This document shows positions 34,125 to 41,748 of a DNA stretch of 56,197 nucleotides, in pieces. The position numbers were made by a program, and so were the translations under genes. The stretch comes from Planctomycetota bacterium (GTDB lineage Bacteria > Planctomycetota > Planctomycetia > Pirellulales > Pirellulaceae): positions 1 to 56,197 of the forward strand of contig JAPLNI010000037.1 of NCBI GenBank assembly GCA_026692865.1. The letters run 5' to 3'. The notes under the pieces are model-generated. The model saw only the letters and a list, made by a program, of their open reading frames with translations, was not told the origin of the DNA and searched no databases. How positions within the stretch are numbered: position 1 is the first letter of the stretch; each line of letters opens with the position of its first letter.

Positions 34125-35411
34125 ATGCAGCTTAACCCGTCTGTCGAGTCCGCGTCGCCGCCACTGTCCATGCCAAATCGAATCATCCTTTCGGTGATGA
34201 TGTTCCTCCAGTTCGCCATTTGGGGATCTTGGATCATCGTTTACTATCCTTTTCTCATTGAGAAAGGATTCACTCCGGCACAAGCGACTTCGCTAAACGC
34301 GAACGTGTATCTGGGTGCGATGCTCTCGACTCTATTTGCAGGATACATTGCTGACCGACTTATCAATAGTGAACGGCTCATGGCTATCTGCCATATTCTT
34401 GGTGCTGGCCTGTTGTATGCGATGAGCGTTCTGACAGACCCATCGCAGTACGTGCTCCTGTTTATTGTGACCTTCGCCTACTCGTTGCTTTTTAATCCAA
34501 CGTTAGCCGTCATCAATTCGCTGACCTTCAGAAACGTGCCGGATGCAGAACGCGATTTTCCTGGACTGCGAGTCTTCGGTACAGTCGGATGGATCTGTGC
34601 GGGATTGATGATCGACTGGATCTTCGCTGGTGAGATCTCCGGAGCCGGTGGCAAGATGGTCGCAAAAACTATCGGTACCGGTGGCCCGCTGCAACAAGCC
34701 GCAATCATCTCATTCATCTTTGGCATTTATTGTTGGTTCGTACTACCCAAGACACCACCAGTCGGAACAGGCGGCGGTGCATTGGATTTCTTCCGAGCCG
34801 TATCCATGTTGAAAGATTTCTCCTACGCAGTGTTCTTCGTGATCACTTTGGTCGCTGCAATCGCAATGGGTATGTACTTCAACTCGGCCGGTGCGTTTCT
34901 TGCTGAAGGTGCCAAAATCAAGAATATCGGAACAACGTTGGCAATCGGCCAAGGAGTTGAACTACTCTTGCTTGTAATGCTCCCGTTCTTCCTGAAGAAG
35001 TTTGGAATCAAGTGGGTCATGGCCGTTGGATTGTTTTGCTGGGCTTTACGTTACTTGTTATTCGCGAACGGCGGACCGATGAGTTTTCCTTATGCGATGG
35101 CAATCATGGGTGTTGCGCTACATGGCTTTTGCTTCGACTTTTTCTTCGCAGCTGGTTTTATTCACGCAGACAAGGCCGCTCCTGAGGACCTCAAGGCAAG
35201 CGCTCAATCACTTCTCGGTTTCTTGGTATACGGACTTGGCACCTGGCTTGGCACGCTAGCTTGCGGCATCCTTGCCGAACGCAATAGAATCGTCGATGGT
35301 GAAACTGTATCAACTGATTGGTTTGGCTTTTGGATTGTTCCGAGCGTTGTACTGTTCATCGCACTCGGATTTTTCTTAGCACTATTCCGCCCCAAGCCAG
35401 TTGTCGTATAG
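34125..35411 (+). CDS. Nucleoside:H+ symporter-family MFS transporter
   Basis: This inner-membrane transporter of 428 residues (from ATG 34125) has about 12 TM segments. The first, MMFLQFAIWGSWIIVYYPFL, matches the NupG/XapB nucleoside-symport family start. FNPTLAVINSLTFRNV, FPGLRVFGTVGWICAG and the late FFAAGFIHADKAAPEDLKAS are also typical of that family. Planctomycetes carry many such proteins whose substrates are not established, so nucleoside transport is inferred. A GTG 7 codons upstream is possible. An inverted repeat that may act as terminator lies between it and the convergent Nudix gene. Confidence 0.88.
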   Translation: MQLNPSVESASPPLSMPNRIILSVMMFLQFAIWGSWIIVYYPFLIEKGFTPAQATSLNANVYLGAMLSTLFAGYIADRLINSERLMAICHILGAGLLYAMSVLTDPSQYVLLFIVTFAYSLLFNPTLAVINSLTFRNVPDAERDFPGLRVFGTVGWICAGLMIDWIFAGEISGAGGKMVAKTIGTGGPLQQAAIISFIFGIYCWFVLPKTPPVGTGGGALDFFRAVSMLKDFSYAVFFVITLVAAIAMGMYFNSAGAFLAEGAKIKNIGTTLAIGQGVELLLLVMLPFFLKKFGIKWVMAVGLFCWALRYLLFANGGPMSFPYAMAIMGVALHGFCFDFFFAAGFIHADKAAPEDLKASAQSLLGFLVYGLGTWLGTLACGILAERNRIVDGETVSTDWFGFWIVPSVVLFIALGFFLALFRPKPVVV

Positions 35412-35441
35412 GACAACTAAATAACGCATCGAATACTACAC

Positions 35442-35504
35442 GTAGGCAAGTCTCTCCGAGACTTGCGAGCCCTTTGTCTCGGAGAGACAAAGCTACTTGC
35501 CTAC
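35442..35504. repeat. 63-nt inverted repeat between convergent genes (REP-like or bidirectional terminator)
   Basis: The outer arms GTAGGCAAGT (35442-35451) and ACTTGCCTAC (35495-35504) are perfect. Inside are CTCTCCGAGACTTG and CTTTGTCTCGGAGAGACAAAG, so two nested or alternative hairpins can form. A further CTTTGTCTCGGAG follows at about 35506-35518. It lies between the 3' ends of two convergent genes, a common location for REP-like elements. It is unlike the GAGCC-ended family. Confidence 0.75.
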
Positions 35505-35526
35505 CCTTTGTCTCGGAGATCCAAAG

Positions 35527-36267
35527 CTAAGCGGCCTGCCTAACAGCGTAGATCAATTCCGCCAAGATCATCGCAGTCGCACCCCAAATAAAGTGTTCAC
35601 CGAAACGATACCCAGGGGCTTCAAAGGTGGTCGAGCCTCGGCTCATCGTTCCAATAATACATGCGTCTTCTCGCATAAGAAAACTCAACGGTACCAACAA
35701 TACTTGATCCACTTCATCGGACGATGGACTGTAGTCGGGAAGTGTCGTTTCAGCTGCAACAATCACATCGACTTGGTTATTGCTAGCGTAAACATAAATC
35801 GGACTCAGCGGCCCAAGGTACTCAAGCTTCGAAACCGATCTCTCTTCCCGCAATGAAGCATCCGCTTTTGCCGAGTCAACTTGCGAGAAAAGTTCTTCGC
35901 GATATTCACGACGCGCCGCCTCCCAACTTTCTTCGCCCGGCTCTAATCGACCACCAGGCAACGCGATCTGTCCACCATGATCATGCAGCCCGCGAGCCCT
36001 CACCGTCAGCGGTATTGTCCACTCAAATCGCTCTTGTTTAGTTTCCGGTGCAACAAAATTTCGAGGTGTAAGGCTTATTAAGACCGCTGCACGATGAGCG
36101 TTTCGCGGCGCAGGACCTCGATGTCTTCCGAACGCGAGCTCAGGTGCCATTTGTCGCTGTGCCTTCTGAGGCGATTCTGAATTTCGCTTTTCGCCAAGCA
36201 AAAATGATTTAATCTTCTTCGGAAGCTCGCGATCATTCGCGAGAGTGCTTAGCTGACTTGCGTTCAT
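35527..36267 (-). CDS. Nudix hydrolase of the CoA-pyrophosphatase (NudL) type
   Basis: The 246-residue protein has the NudL-type motif before and through the Nudix box: LISLTPRN, LHDHGGQIALPGG, then RLEPGEESWEAARREYREEL. Members cleave coenzyme A and its derivatives to phosphopantetheine and 3',5'-ADP. The first ~60 residues are a basic extension absent from short family members. The substrate is inferred from the LxxHxGQxxxPGG motif. Confidence 0.85.
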   Translation of the reverse strand: MNASQLSTLANDRELPKKIKSFLLGEKRNSESPQKAQRQMAPELAFGRHRGPAPRNAHRAAVLISLTPRNFVAPETKQERFEWTIPLTVRARGLHDHGGQIALPGGRLEPGEESWEAARREYREELFSQVDSAKADASLREERSVSKLEYLGPLSPIYVYASNNQVDVIVAAETTLPDYSPSSDEVDQVLLVPLSFLMREDACIIGTMSRGSTTFEAPGYRFGEHFIWGATAMILAELIYAVRQAA

Positions 36268-36346
36268 ACACTAATCCTAAGATGCAAACTTGTCACCGAA
36301 ATTTAATGCTCTTCAATTCATAGACATAACTGCTCATAACGTCTAC

Positions 36347-38119
36347 TTATCGAGACGAAGCCGAATCCAGTTTTATCGTGCGAAACAGTGCGTAAGTTGA
36401 ATTGGAGTGAATAAACTCCATAACCGGAGGAGTCTTTTGAATACGTCGATCGATCAGGACGTAATCAAAATCGTACTCCTTCTGTAGTTTACTCAATAAA
36501 CTATCGGACCAAGGCATCCCATAGCCATTTTCATCGCTCGGAAAAACAGCAAGCATCCGCGATTCCCACTCAATCAGCCCCAGAGCATCTTGCGGTGAAT
36601 CTTTCCAACAAACAACCTCGGCGCGTGCGGCATTCCATTTGAACGTCTGCTGAAATCGAGGCGTCAGGAACAAAGCATCCTCAGGTGTGTTGGTTCGGAT
36701 AAACGTACATATATCCAACCAGTCTTGATGGATCTGAACACGTGCCGCTCGCGATTCCCCTCGAAGCAACAACGCCGCTTGATCAGCAGGAGAAATCGAA
36801 TCGTTGTAGTTCTTGATGTACTCGCTACCGACCACCCAGAGGCCCGAAGCAATCAATATCACCGATGCAAAGTAACGCACTTCCCAACGCCAAGAGCTGG
36901 TCTTTTCAATGACAAGCAACAGCGAAACCACAAGCACGGTTGGCCAGATAACATCGTTCCATCGGAACCAGTAATAGCGTAACACTGACGCGGACCAATT
37001 CGTTGCCCAACCAGATAGCGAAAAATCGAGAATCACGCCCATCAATGCGATCAACGAAAAGACGAATGCGAATCGAATCAGCACATCGTATTGACCAAGC
37101 CTCCTGATTGCCAAAGCGCGATCGGTCCCGATGTTGACTTCGGAACTTTTTGTAATCGCATCGGAAAAAAAGTTGGAGTATGTTCGCCGCACAAGCCATA
37201 AAACAATCGCAGTCACAACAAGCAGGACAGCAAACGCCAACCATCGGTCCGGTGCAAATCGCGATGGAACCAAATGATGTGGAAGTCTTTGAAAAACGTA
37301 GATGATCGCGCCGCGTTCTTGCTCCGCGAGATTAGCACCGTGATTTAGTTTTATTGCAGGAAGCAATCCAAGGAGAGAGATCAAACCTCCAACGATCAAT
37401 CCAACCAAAGAACTTAAGGCACTAACCGATCCCATGAATCCAAGACGCCACGCAACCAAACCAATCTCATTCTGTGTTTCGCTCTCATTTTTTCTCGATC
37501 GTTTGAGTAAGACTTCGACCCCAAGCACAATCAGGCTTGCAACAACCAGCCAAGCACCAGTCAAAACATGGAAGGCGGATGCAAATCCCATCCATACCCA
37601 GCCCCATCCGATCGATCGTTCAAGAAAGCACGACAACCCAATGAATGCCGATGCATAAGCAAAAACTTTTGCCTCGCTCCCTCCGACAACCCACTCTCCA
37701 GAAAGATGCCCCCAGTGCATCGCAGCAATCCATGCTGCACAAGTCAAACTCCCGGCCAGGCCAAGCGAACTAAATCTTCGGACGAACACACACCATCCGA
37801 AACTCAAAGCAGCCCAGCCTGATATTCGTCCAAGCCAAGTTGCAACCGGCAGCGACAAGAAATCGGTGAGGAAACCGATAGTCCCGAAAAAAAACCAATG
37901 AGCGTCCTTCGATTGAACAAAAAGATCTCTCGAAGCAAAATCGGGAATCCAAAAGTGCTTCGCTTTTACCCAGTAGTGAGATTCGTTTACATCCGGCGTG
38001 ATGCTCCCGGCGTAAAGCGAAAAGATGCAAAGCACCAAGAACCAATCCAAAGCGAAAACGGCGATGCTAGCTTTCGGGCTATTCTCACTCAAACGGTCGA
38101 CAGTTTCACGATCATTCAT
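36347..38119 (-). CDS. Multi-spanning membrane protein, planctomycete DUF6798-like
   Basis: From ATG 38119 the protein has 590 residues with about 10-12 TM segments. The N-terminal motif ESHYWVKAKHFWIPDFASRD and the C-terminal domain with ALFLTPRFQQTFKWNAARAE and VVCWKDSPQDALGLIEW match my memory of a planctomycete family with a DUF6798 C-terminal domain. The name should be confirmed. The architecture (TM core plus soluble C-terminus) resembles glycosyltransferase-like GT-C proteins, but I see no catalytic motif I can defend. The frame is open up to 38311. The extra N-terminus is basic/soluble and probably not translated. Confidence 0.7.
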   Translation of the reverse strand: MNDRETVDRLSENSPKASIAVFALDWFLVLCIFSLYAGSITPDVNESHYWVKAKHFWIPDFASRDLFVQSKDAHWFFFGTIGFLTDFLSLPVATWLGRISGWAALSFGWCVFVRRFSSLGLAGSLTCAAWIAAMHWGHLSGEWVVGGSEAKVFAYASAFIGLSCFLERSIGWGWVWMGFASAFHVLTGAWLVVASLIVLGVEVLLKRSRKNESETQNEIGLVAWRLGFMGSVSALSSLVGLIVGGLISLLGLLPAIKLNHGANLAEQERGAIIYVFQRLPHHLVPSRFAPDRWLAFAVLLVVTAIVLWLVRRTYSNFFSDAITKSSEVNIGTDRALAIRRLGQYDVLIRFAFVFSLIALMGVILDFSLSGWATNWSASVLRYYWFRWNDVIWPTVLVVSLLLVIEKTSSWRWEVRYFASVILIASGLWVVGSEYIKNYNDSISPADQAALLLRGESRAARVQIHQDWLDICTFIRTNTPEDALFLTPRFQQTFKWNAARAEVVCWKDSPQDALGLIEWESRMLAVFPSDENGYGMPWSDSLLSKLQKEYDFDYVLIDRRIQKTPPVMEFIHSNSTYALFRTIKLDSASSR

Positions 38120-38466
38120 CAATGGAACACTGCTTGCTGATTCGTTATGAAATCTACATTTTGTAGGCCACTCGACCTGTAATAGGTCGCTTTTGGACAA
38201 AAACGACCGAAGAATATCAAAATTTTCGATAATTTTTGATGTCAACCCCCCGTTTTTCTTGACTAGTACGAATACGCATATACAGTTGGAGAGATCAAGA
38301 GTGTTGGACACGAAGTTGGACAGGAAACTAACGTTTGTGGAACGTATCGCAATGGTTCTAAGTTGCGGTACTCAAGTAGCACAGTCGAGAATATTTCGCT
38401 GGAATGTCCGTCCAGCAAGAGGAATTAGGGTTATTCAGCCCCACGTTACCAGGAAGGGTTTGGCAA
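38120..38466. other. Intergenic region upstream of csrA
   Basis: This is the divergent leader between the membrane protein gene and csrA. It is AT-rich around 38190-38260. The frame of the membrane protein is open through part of it, which leaves the start of that gene ambiguous. No structured RNA motif is recognised. Confidence 0.45.
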
Positions 38467-38676
38467 ATGTTGGTTTTATCTAGAAAAAAGAATGAGAGTA
38501 TCGTCATCAACAACGACATTACGATCGTTGTTGTAGAAATTCGCGGTGATAAGGTTCGTTTAGGTGTTGAGGCACCGCGCGAAGTACCAGTTCACCGTCG
38601 CGAGGTCTTTGACGCAATTCAACGTCATAACGTTGAAGTGGATATCGATTCTGACGCCAAAAATCATGAAGATTGA
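38467..38676 (+). CDS. csrA: Carbon storage regulator CsrA (RNA-binding)
   Basis: It binds GGA-containing hairpins in mRNA leaders and controls translation and stability. The 69-residue protein starts [20 protein letters not shown], continues with [20 protein letters not shown] and ends with [13 protein letters not shown], which is a near-perfect CsrA pattern. The conserved Leu4, Arg6 and the RNA-binding Arg in VPVHRREV are present. ATG 38467 has a good AGGAAGGG site about 8 bases upstream, which itself contains GGA and could permit autoregulation (inference). tRNA-Glu follows 206 bases later. Confidence 0.95.
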   Translation: MLVLSRKKNESIVINNDITIVVVEIRGDKVRLGVEAPREVPVHRREVFDAIQRHNVEVDIDSDAKNHED

Positions 38677-38882
38677 TTGTATCGTCTAAACGTTTATCAG
38701 TCGATTTTAACCATGCCACAGGCTTCGCTAACCGAAATGTAGGCGAACTATTAAAGGCCTGAGAATACTTCAACGTATATTCCGCTTGTTTATAAGGTTT
38801 GTATCAGTCGGTAAGCCTTGACCGGCCTCCAGACATCGATTAAAACTCTCGGACGTTTGTGACGAAGTTACAAAAAGACTAG

Positions 38883-38955
38883 GGCCCCGTCGTCTAGCGG
38901 CCTAGGACATCGCCCTTTCACGGCGGTAACACGGGTTCGATTCCCGTCGGGGTCA
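38883..38955 (+). tRNA. tRNA-Glu (anticodon UUC)
   Basis: The 7-bp acceptor stem GGCCCCG / CGGGGTC contains one G-U pair, and the discriminator base is A. The D arm is CGTCTAGCGGCCTAGGAC. The anticodon loop CTTTCAC has TTC at 38917-38919. The T arm is ACGGGTTCGATTCCCGT. No encoded CCA is seen (TTT follows). A Rho-independent terminator lies 36 bases downstream. Confidence 0.97.
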
Positions 38956-38990
38956 TTTAGATACTATTGTGTAGGCATTTTAAATCCATC

Positions 38991-39021
38991 AAAACCCAGT
39001 TTAAAACACTGGGTTTTTTTT
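38991..39021 (+). terminator. Rho-independent terminator of the tRNA-Glu transcript
   Basis: The stem AAACCCAGT (38992-39000) / ACTGGGTTT (39008-39016) with a 7-base loop is followed by a continuous run of T to 39021. Confidence 0.92.
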
Positions 39022-39257
39022 ATTCTCTGATTTTTCCTGATGGGAACCGCTTGGCTAGTTACTGAGGGAACGGGTTTCAAAAAACAGCACGAATGAGTAC
39101 GTTGCAAGCTAGGGAAGCCGTTGGTGGTGCTCGAAGTCGACGAGGCGATAGCCTCAGTTGCCGTACTACTAGAAAGAAATCGGAAGTTGATGTTGTTCAT
39201 CACATCGCGTCTTCGGAGGCGTTAACGGCCCCACAGCTGCGATAGGTGGCTATTCCT
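39022..39257. other. Intergenic segment between the tRNA terminator and the RluA-type gene
   Basis: I see no gene or RNA here. A minus-strand frame through 38964-39203 is Ser/Thr-rich and overlaps the tRNA terminator; it lacks support. Confidence 0.5.
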
Positions 39258-40037
39258 TCAACCCAAAGATGGACGGATCGACGAGAAATCGAAGTCGGGG
39301 AAATGGTCTTTCCAAACTTGAGAAACGGGTGCGTTGACGACGACCCATGAGGCGTCCTTGGGGTGCCGAAAGGCGAGATGAGCCGCATGCAGGGCCGTGT
39401 GCTGCTCGTGACTGCGGTCGCAATTGCAAGTCTCTACTGAATCATCTACTTCTGAGTCAGCTAACGTCGGTGTCCAATCGATTTTGCTGCCATAAGCACT
39501 ATCGCCCAGGATTGGGAACCCGCGTGAGGCGAACTGCAATCGGATTTGATGCATGCGACCCGTTTGCATTTCGATATCCAAGATCCGGCCGATATCGTTC
39601 CGGTAGAGCGTCCGATAGTGGAGCACTCCCAGCTTTGCACCTTCGCTTTCTTTTGCGACTACTTCTGCTTGAGCAACATCTGGGATCTTTCGCATCCAAT
39701 CCTCTAGCGTGTCGTCGTCCTTGAGATTTTGCGATTGCCAATCGACCAAATTTGGTATGGCAACAAGATAGCGTTTACGAATCTGCCGATGAAGGAACTG
39801 CTGACTTAAGTTTGAAAGCGACTTGCGGTTGCTTGCGATGAGTAATGCTCCCGTGGTCCCACGATCTAATCGATGCGGCGGCTCGACAAACTGTTGCGTG
39901 TCCGTCGAATGCCCCTTGGCAAGTTGTTCGCGAAGGAGCGTTTGAATGCTTGCGACACCGAATGTCGAGATCGTAAGAACGCCACTAGGCTTATTGACCA
40001 CGATGAAGAGCGGGTCGCGATGAAGAATCTCAATCAT
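39258..40037 (-). CDS. RluA-family pseudouridine synthase
   Basis: It isomerises uridine to pseudouridine in rRNA or tRNA. The 259-residue protein has DPLFIVVNKPSGVLT at the start and the catalytic motif PPHRLDRGTTGALLIA with the nucleophilic Asp. RKRYLVAI and LDIEMQTGRMHQIRLQFASRGFPILGD follow, with the C-terminal LHAAHLAFRHP. There is no N-terminal S4 domain, unlike RluC/RluD, so it is of the RluA/TruC-like short type. The target site is unknown. Its ATG overlaps the stop of the upstream DHPS-like gene (ATGA), so the two are translationally coupled. Confidence 0.9.
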   Translation of the reverse strand: MIEILHRDPLFIVVNKPSGVLTISTFGVASIQTLLREQLAKGHSTDTQQFVEPPHRLDRGTTGALLIASNRKSLSNLSQQFLHRQIRKRYLVAIPNLVDWQSQNLKDDDTLEDWMRKIPDVAQAEVVAKESEGAKLGVLHYRTLYRNDIGRILDIEMQTGRMHQIRLQFASRGFPILGDSAYGSKIDWTPTLADSEVDDSVETCNCDRSHEQHTALHAAHLAFRHPKDASWVVVNAPVSQVWKDHFPDFDFSSIRPSLG

Positions 40038-41518
40038 TCGCCGATGACTTTCTCACTAACGTTCTCAGGTGCCTTCTCAGGTGTAACTTCAGGTCCGGTT
40101 TCATTTAGTTTAGTGGTTCGCTTGCGTGGCAATCGATGTCGCTTTTCATCGCGAGTAAGCATTCCCCATCTAAGGGCAACATCTTGATCATATTGCTTTC
40201 CAAGAGTCAAAGCGGTCATTGCTTTAGCAAGCTCAAAACCGAGATAGAAAGCGTGGCTGACGTCGACGTTTCGCGATTGAGGCATTTCCAATAAGCGACT
40301 CATCATTTCAAAAGGATCGGTGCCACTGATGAAGACCTGTGCGGCGATCAGATGAATCTGCTCGCGATCGACTATTATTCGATAGTTGTTGTCTTTAATC
40401 GTTGCAGCAAGCTGTTCCAATGCGGCTTGCGAATAGTGGTAAACCTTAGGGTCACGCAGCATCACCAGCCGCTGATCAATTTTCTTGGGTGGCGTCTTGT
40501 GACGGACCGAGTAGGCAACGATCTTTCTTGCAATATCACATTCCCGAACGCAGCTTTGAGCCCAAGAAATAACTTGCGTGGTTAGAACACTTTGAATCTT
40601 CCACTCCTCGCAAATCGCTAACAGAAGCATGTTTATTCCAGCCGAATCACAATCGGTAAGCTCCGTAATGTTACCGATACCCATCATCATGGGTGCGTCG
40701 GGAAAATGCAGCCGAACCTGCTGATAACGTTGAAGGGATTCTGCAAAACCGCAACCGATCGGTTCTAAAATCGGGTCGATGCGAAAGGGAACGTTTTCTT
40801 TACTGAGAAGTTCAATCGACGCTTCGATACTTTGAAGATAACGGCTCATATCCGACATGTCAGGCACGACAACGACTTCCGCGCCCCAGTTCGCGGCGGC
40901 TTCGCAGGTTGTGTGGTTCACTGACAGGACCAGCTCGGCCCCGGCAGCGGTTGCTTCAGCGGCTTCCCATGGATCGAAAGTATCAATCGACAATCGGATT
41001 TGTTGGTCTCGCAATCGCTTCACTGCTTCAGCGACTCCCGTCCACCGAACGCCGGGTTCGCATCCAAGATCGATGATGTCGGCACCATCTTTGACGAGTT
41101 GCTTGGCCGTGTTGATAAGATCATTATGCGAAAGACGAGATGCGTAATTGATTTCAGCGATGATATCGATCGATCGTTTGCCAAAGTCGCTTTCCAGTAC
41201 ACGCTTCTTTCCAAAGTGGGTTGGAAGATCGCGAATGTCCTTTGGGCCACATTCGATAACGCGCTGAGTCGCAGATCTAATTTCATCGATACCCATCTCG
41301 AGATGGCCTGGCAAGATGACGCGAGTGGCATTCTCTGGAATTGAAAGATGCCGTAGCAACCATGTGGTAGTCATCAACGCTGCGACAGTAATCGGAAGCA
41401 CTTGAACAGTGTATTGAAAGCCAAGTTGCTTAGCGAGTTGTTCAATCGTTTCACGAACGGCACTCTCTGCGAGCTTGCCCGTTATGAAGTGAATCGATTC
41501 ATCTGCAAAGGAGGTCAT
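40034..41518 (-). CDS. Dihydropteroate-synthase-like protein, tetrahydromethanopterin-linked type
   Basis: The 494-residue protein has a central TIM-barrel region resembling dihydropteroate synthase (IDIIAEINYAS, KDGADIIDLGCEPG, IRLSIDTFDPWEAAEA, LSVNHTT). It lies within a longer protein with its own N- and C-terminal parts (SIHFITGKLAES; RLVMLRDPKVYHYSQAALEQL). This matches the family seen in archaea, methylotrophs and planctomycetes near tetrahydromethanopterin genes. The precise reaction is unproven. ATG 41518 is preferred over a TTG at 41530. The coupled gene downstream is the pseudouridine synthase; no other C1 gene is in the window. Confidence 0.8.
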   Translation of the reverse strand: MTSFADESIHFITGKLAESAVRETIEQLAKQLGFQYTVQVLPITVAALMTTTWLLRHLSIPENATRVILPGHLEMGIDEIRSATQRVIECGPKDIRDLPTHFGKKRVLESDFGKRSIDIIAEINYASRLSHNDLINTAKQLVKDGADIIDLGCEPGVRWTGVAEAVKRLRDQQIRLSIDTFDPWEAAEATAAGAELVLSVNHTTCEAAANWGAEVVVVPDMSDMSRYLQSIEASIELLSKENVPFRIDPILEPIGCGFAESLQRYQQVRLHFPDAPMMMGIGNITELTDCDSAGINMLLLAICEEWKIQSVLTTQVISWAQSCVRECDIARKIVAYSVRHKTPPKKIDQRLVMLRDPKVYHYSQAALEQLAATIKDNNYRIIVDREQIHLIAAQVFISGTDPFEMMSRLLEMPQSRNVDVSHAFYLGFELAKAMTALTLGKQYDQDVALRWGMLTRDEKRHRLPRKRTTKLNETGPEVTPEKAPENVSEKVIGE

Positions 41519-41599
41519 AGGGTTCAACAATCAAACGTTTCGTATGTCATCAGCTTCAGCATTCACAGGTAGATTTCGAAAAAAATTTTTATAACATGT

Positions 41600-41720
41600 G
41601 AGAATAACTATTGACCATCTTACAATGAAGACTAAAAATTCCATCCACGAGAAGCTTCAATGAGGTTTGCTACATGGATGTGTTGCGAATCGCGTGGCCG
41701 AAGCTTCTCGTTTTTTTATT
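41600..41720 (+). ncRNA. Candidate small RNA ending in a strong hairpin and T-tract
   Basis: CGAGAAGCTTC (41648-41658) pairs perfectly with GAAGCTTCTCG (41700-41710) across a 41-base loop, and TTTTTTT follows at once. No plus-strand protein gene lies upstream; the flanking gene at 41518 reads away. AT-rich sequence with TATAAC near 41591 and TTGACC near 41615 could hold a promoter, but no well-spaced pair is seen. It might instead be a terminator for antisense transcription or serve the minus-strand permease gene. The 5' end is only a guess. Confidence 0.35.
41648..41717 (+). terminator. 11-bp stem plus T7 (intrinsic terminator-like)
   Basis: Perfect 11-bp arms (41648-41658 and 41700-41710) with seven T residues directly after on the plus strand. 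On the minus strand the nearest T-run begins about 10 bases after the stem. Orientation therefore favours plus-strand termination, with weaker activity for the minus-strand permease transcript possible. Confidence 0.6.
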
Positions 41721-41748
41721 GCTACTCTTACAAATGCAGCACTCGCGT

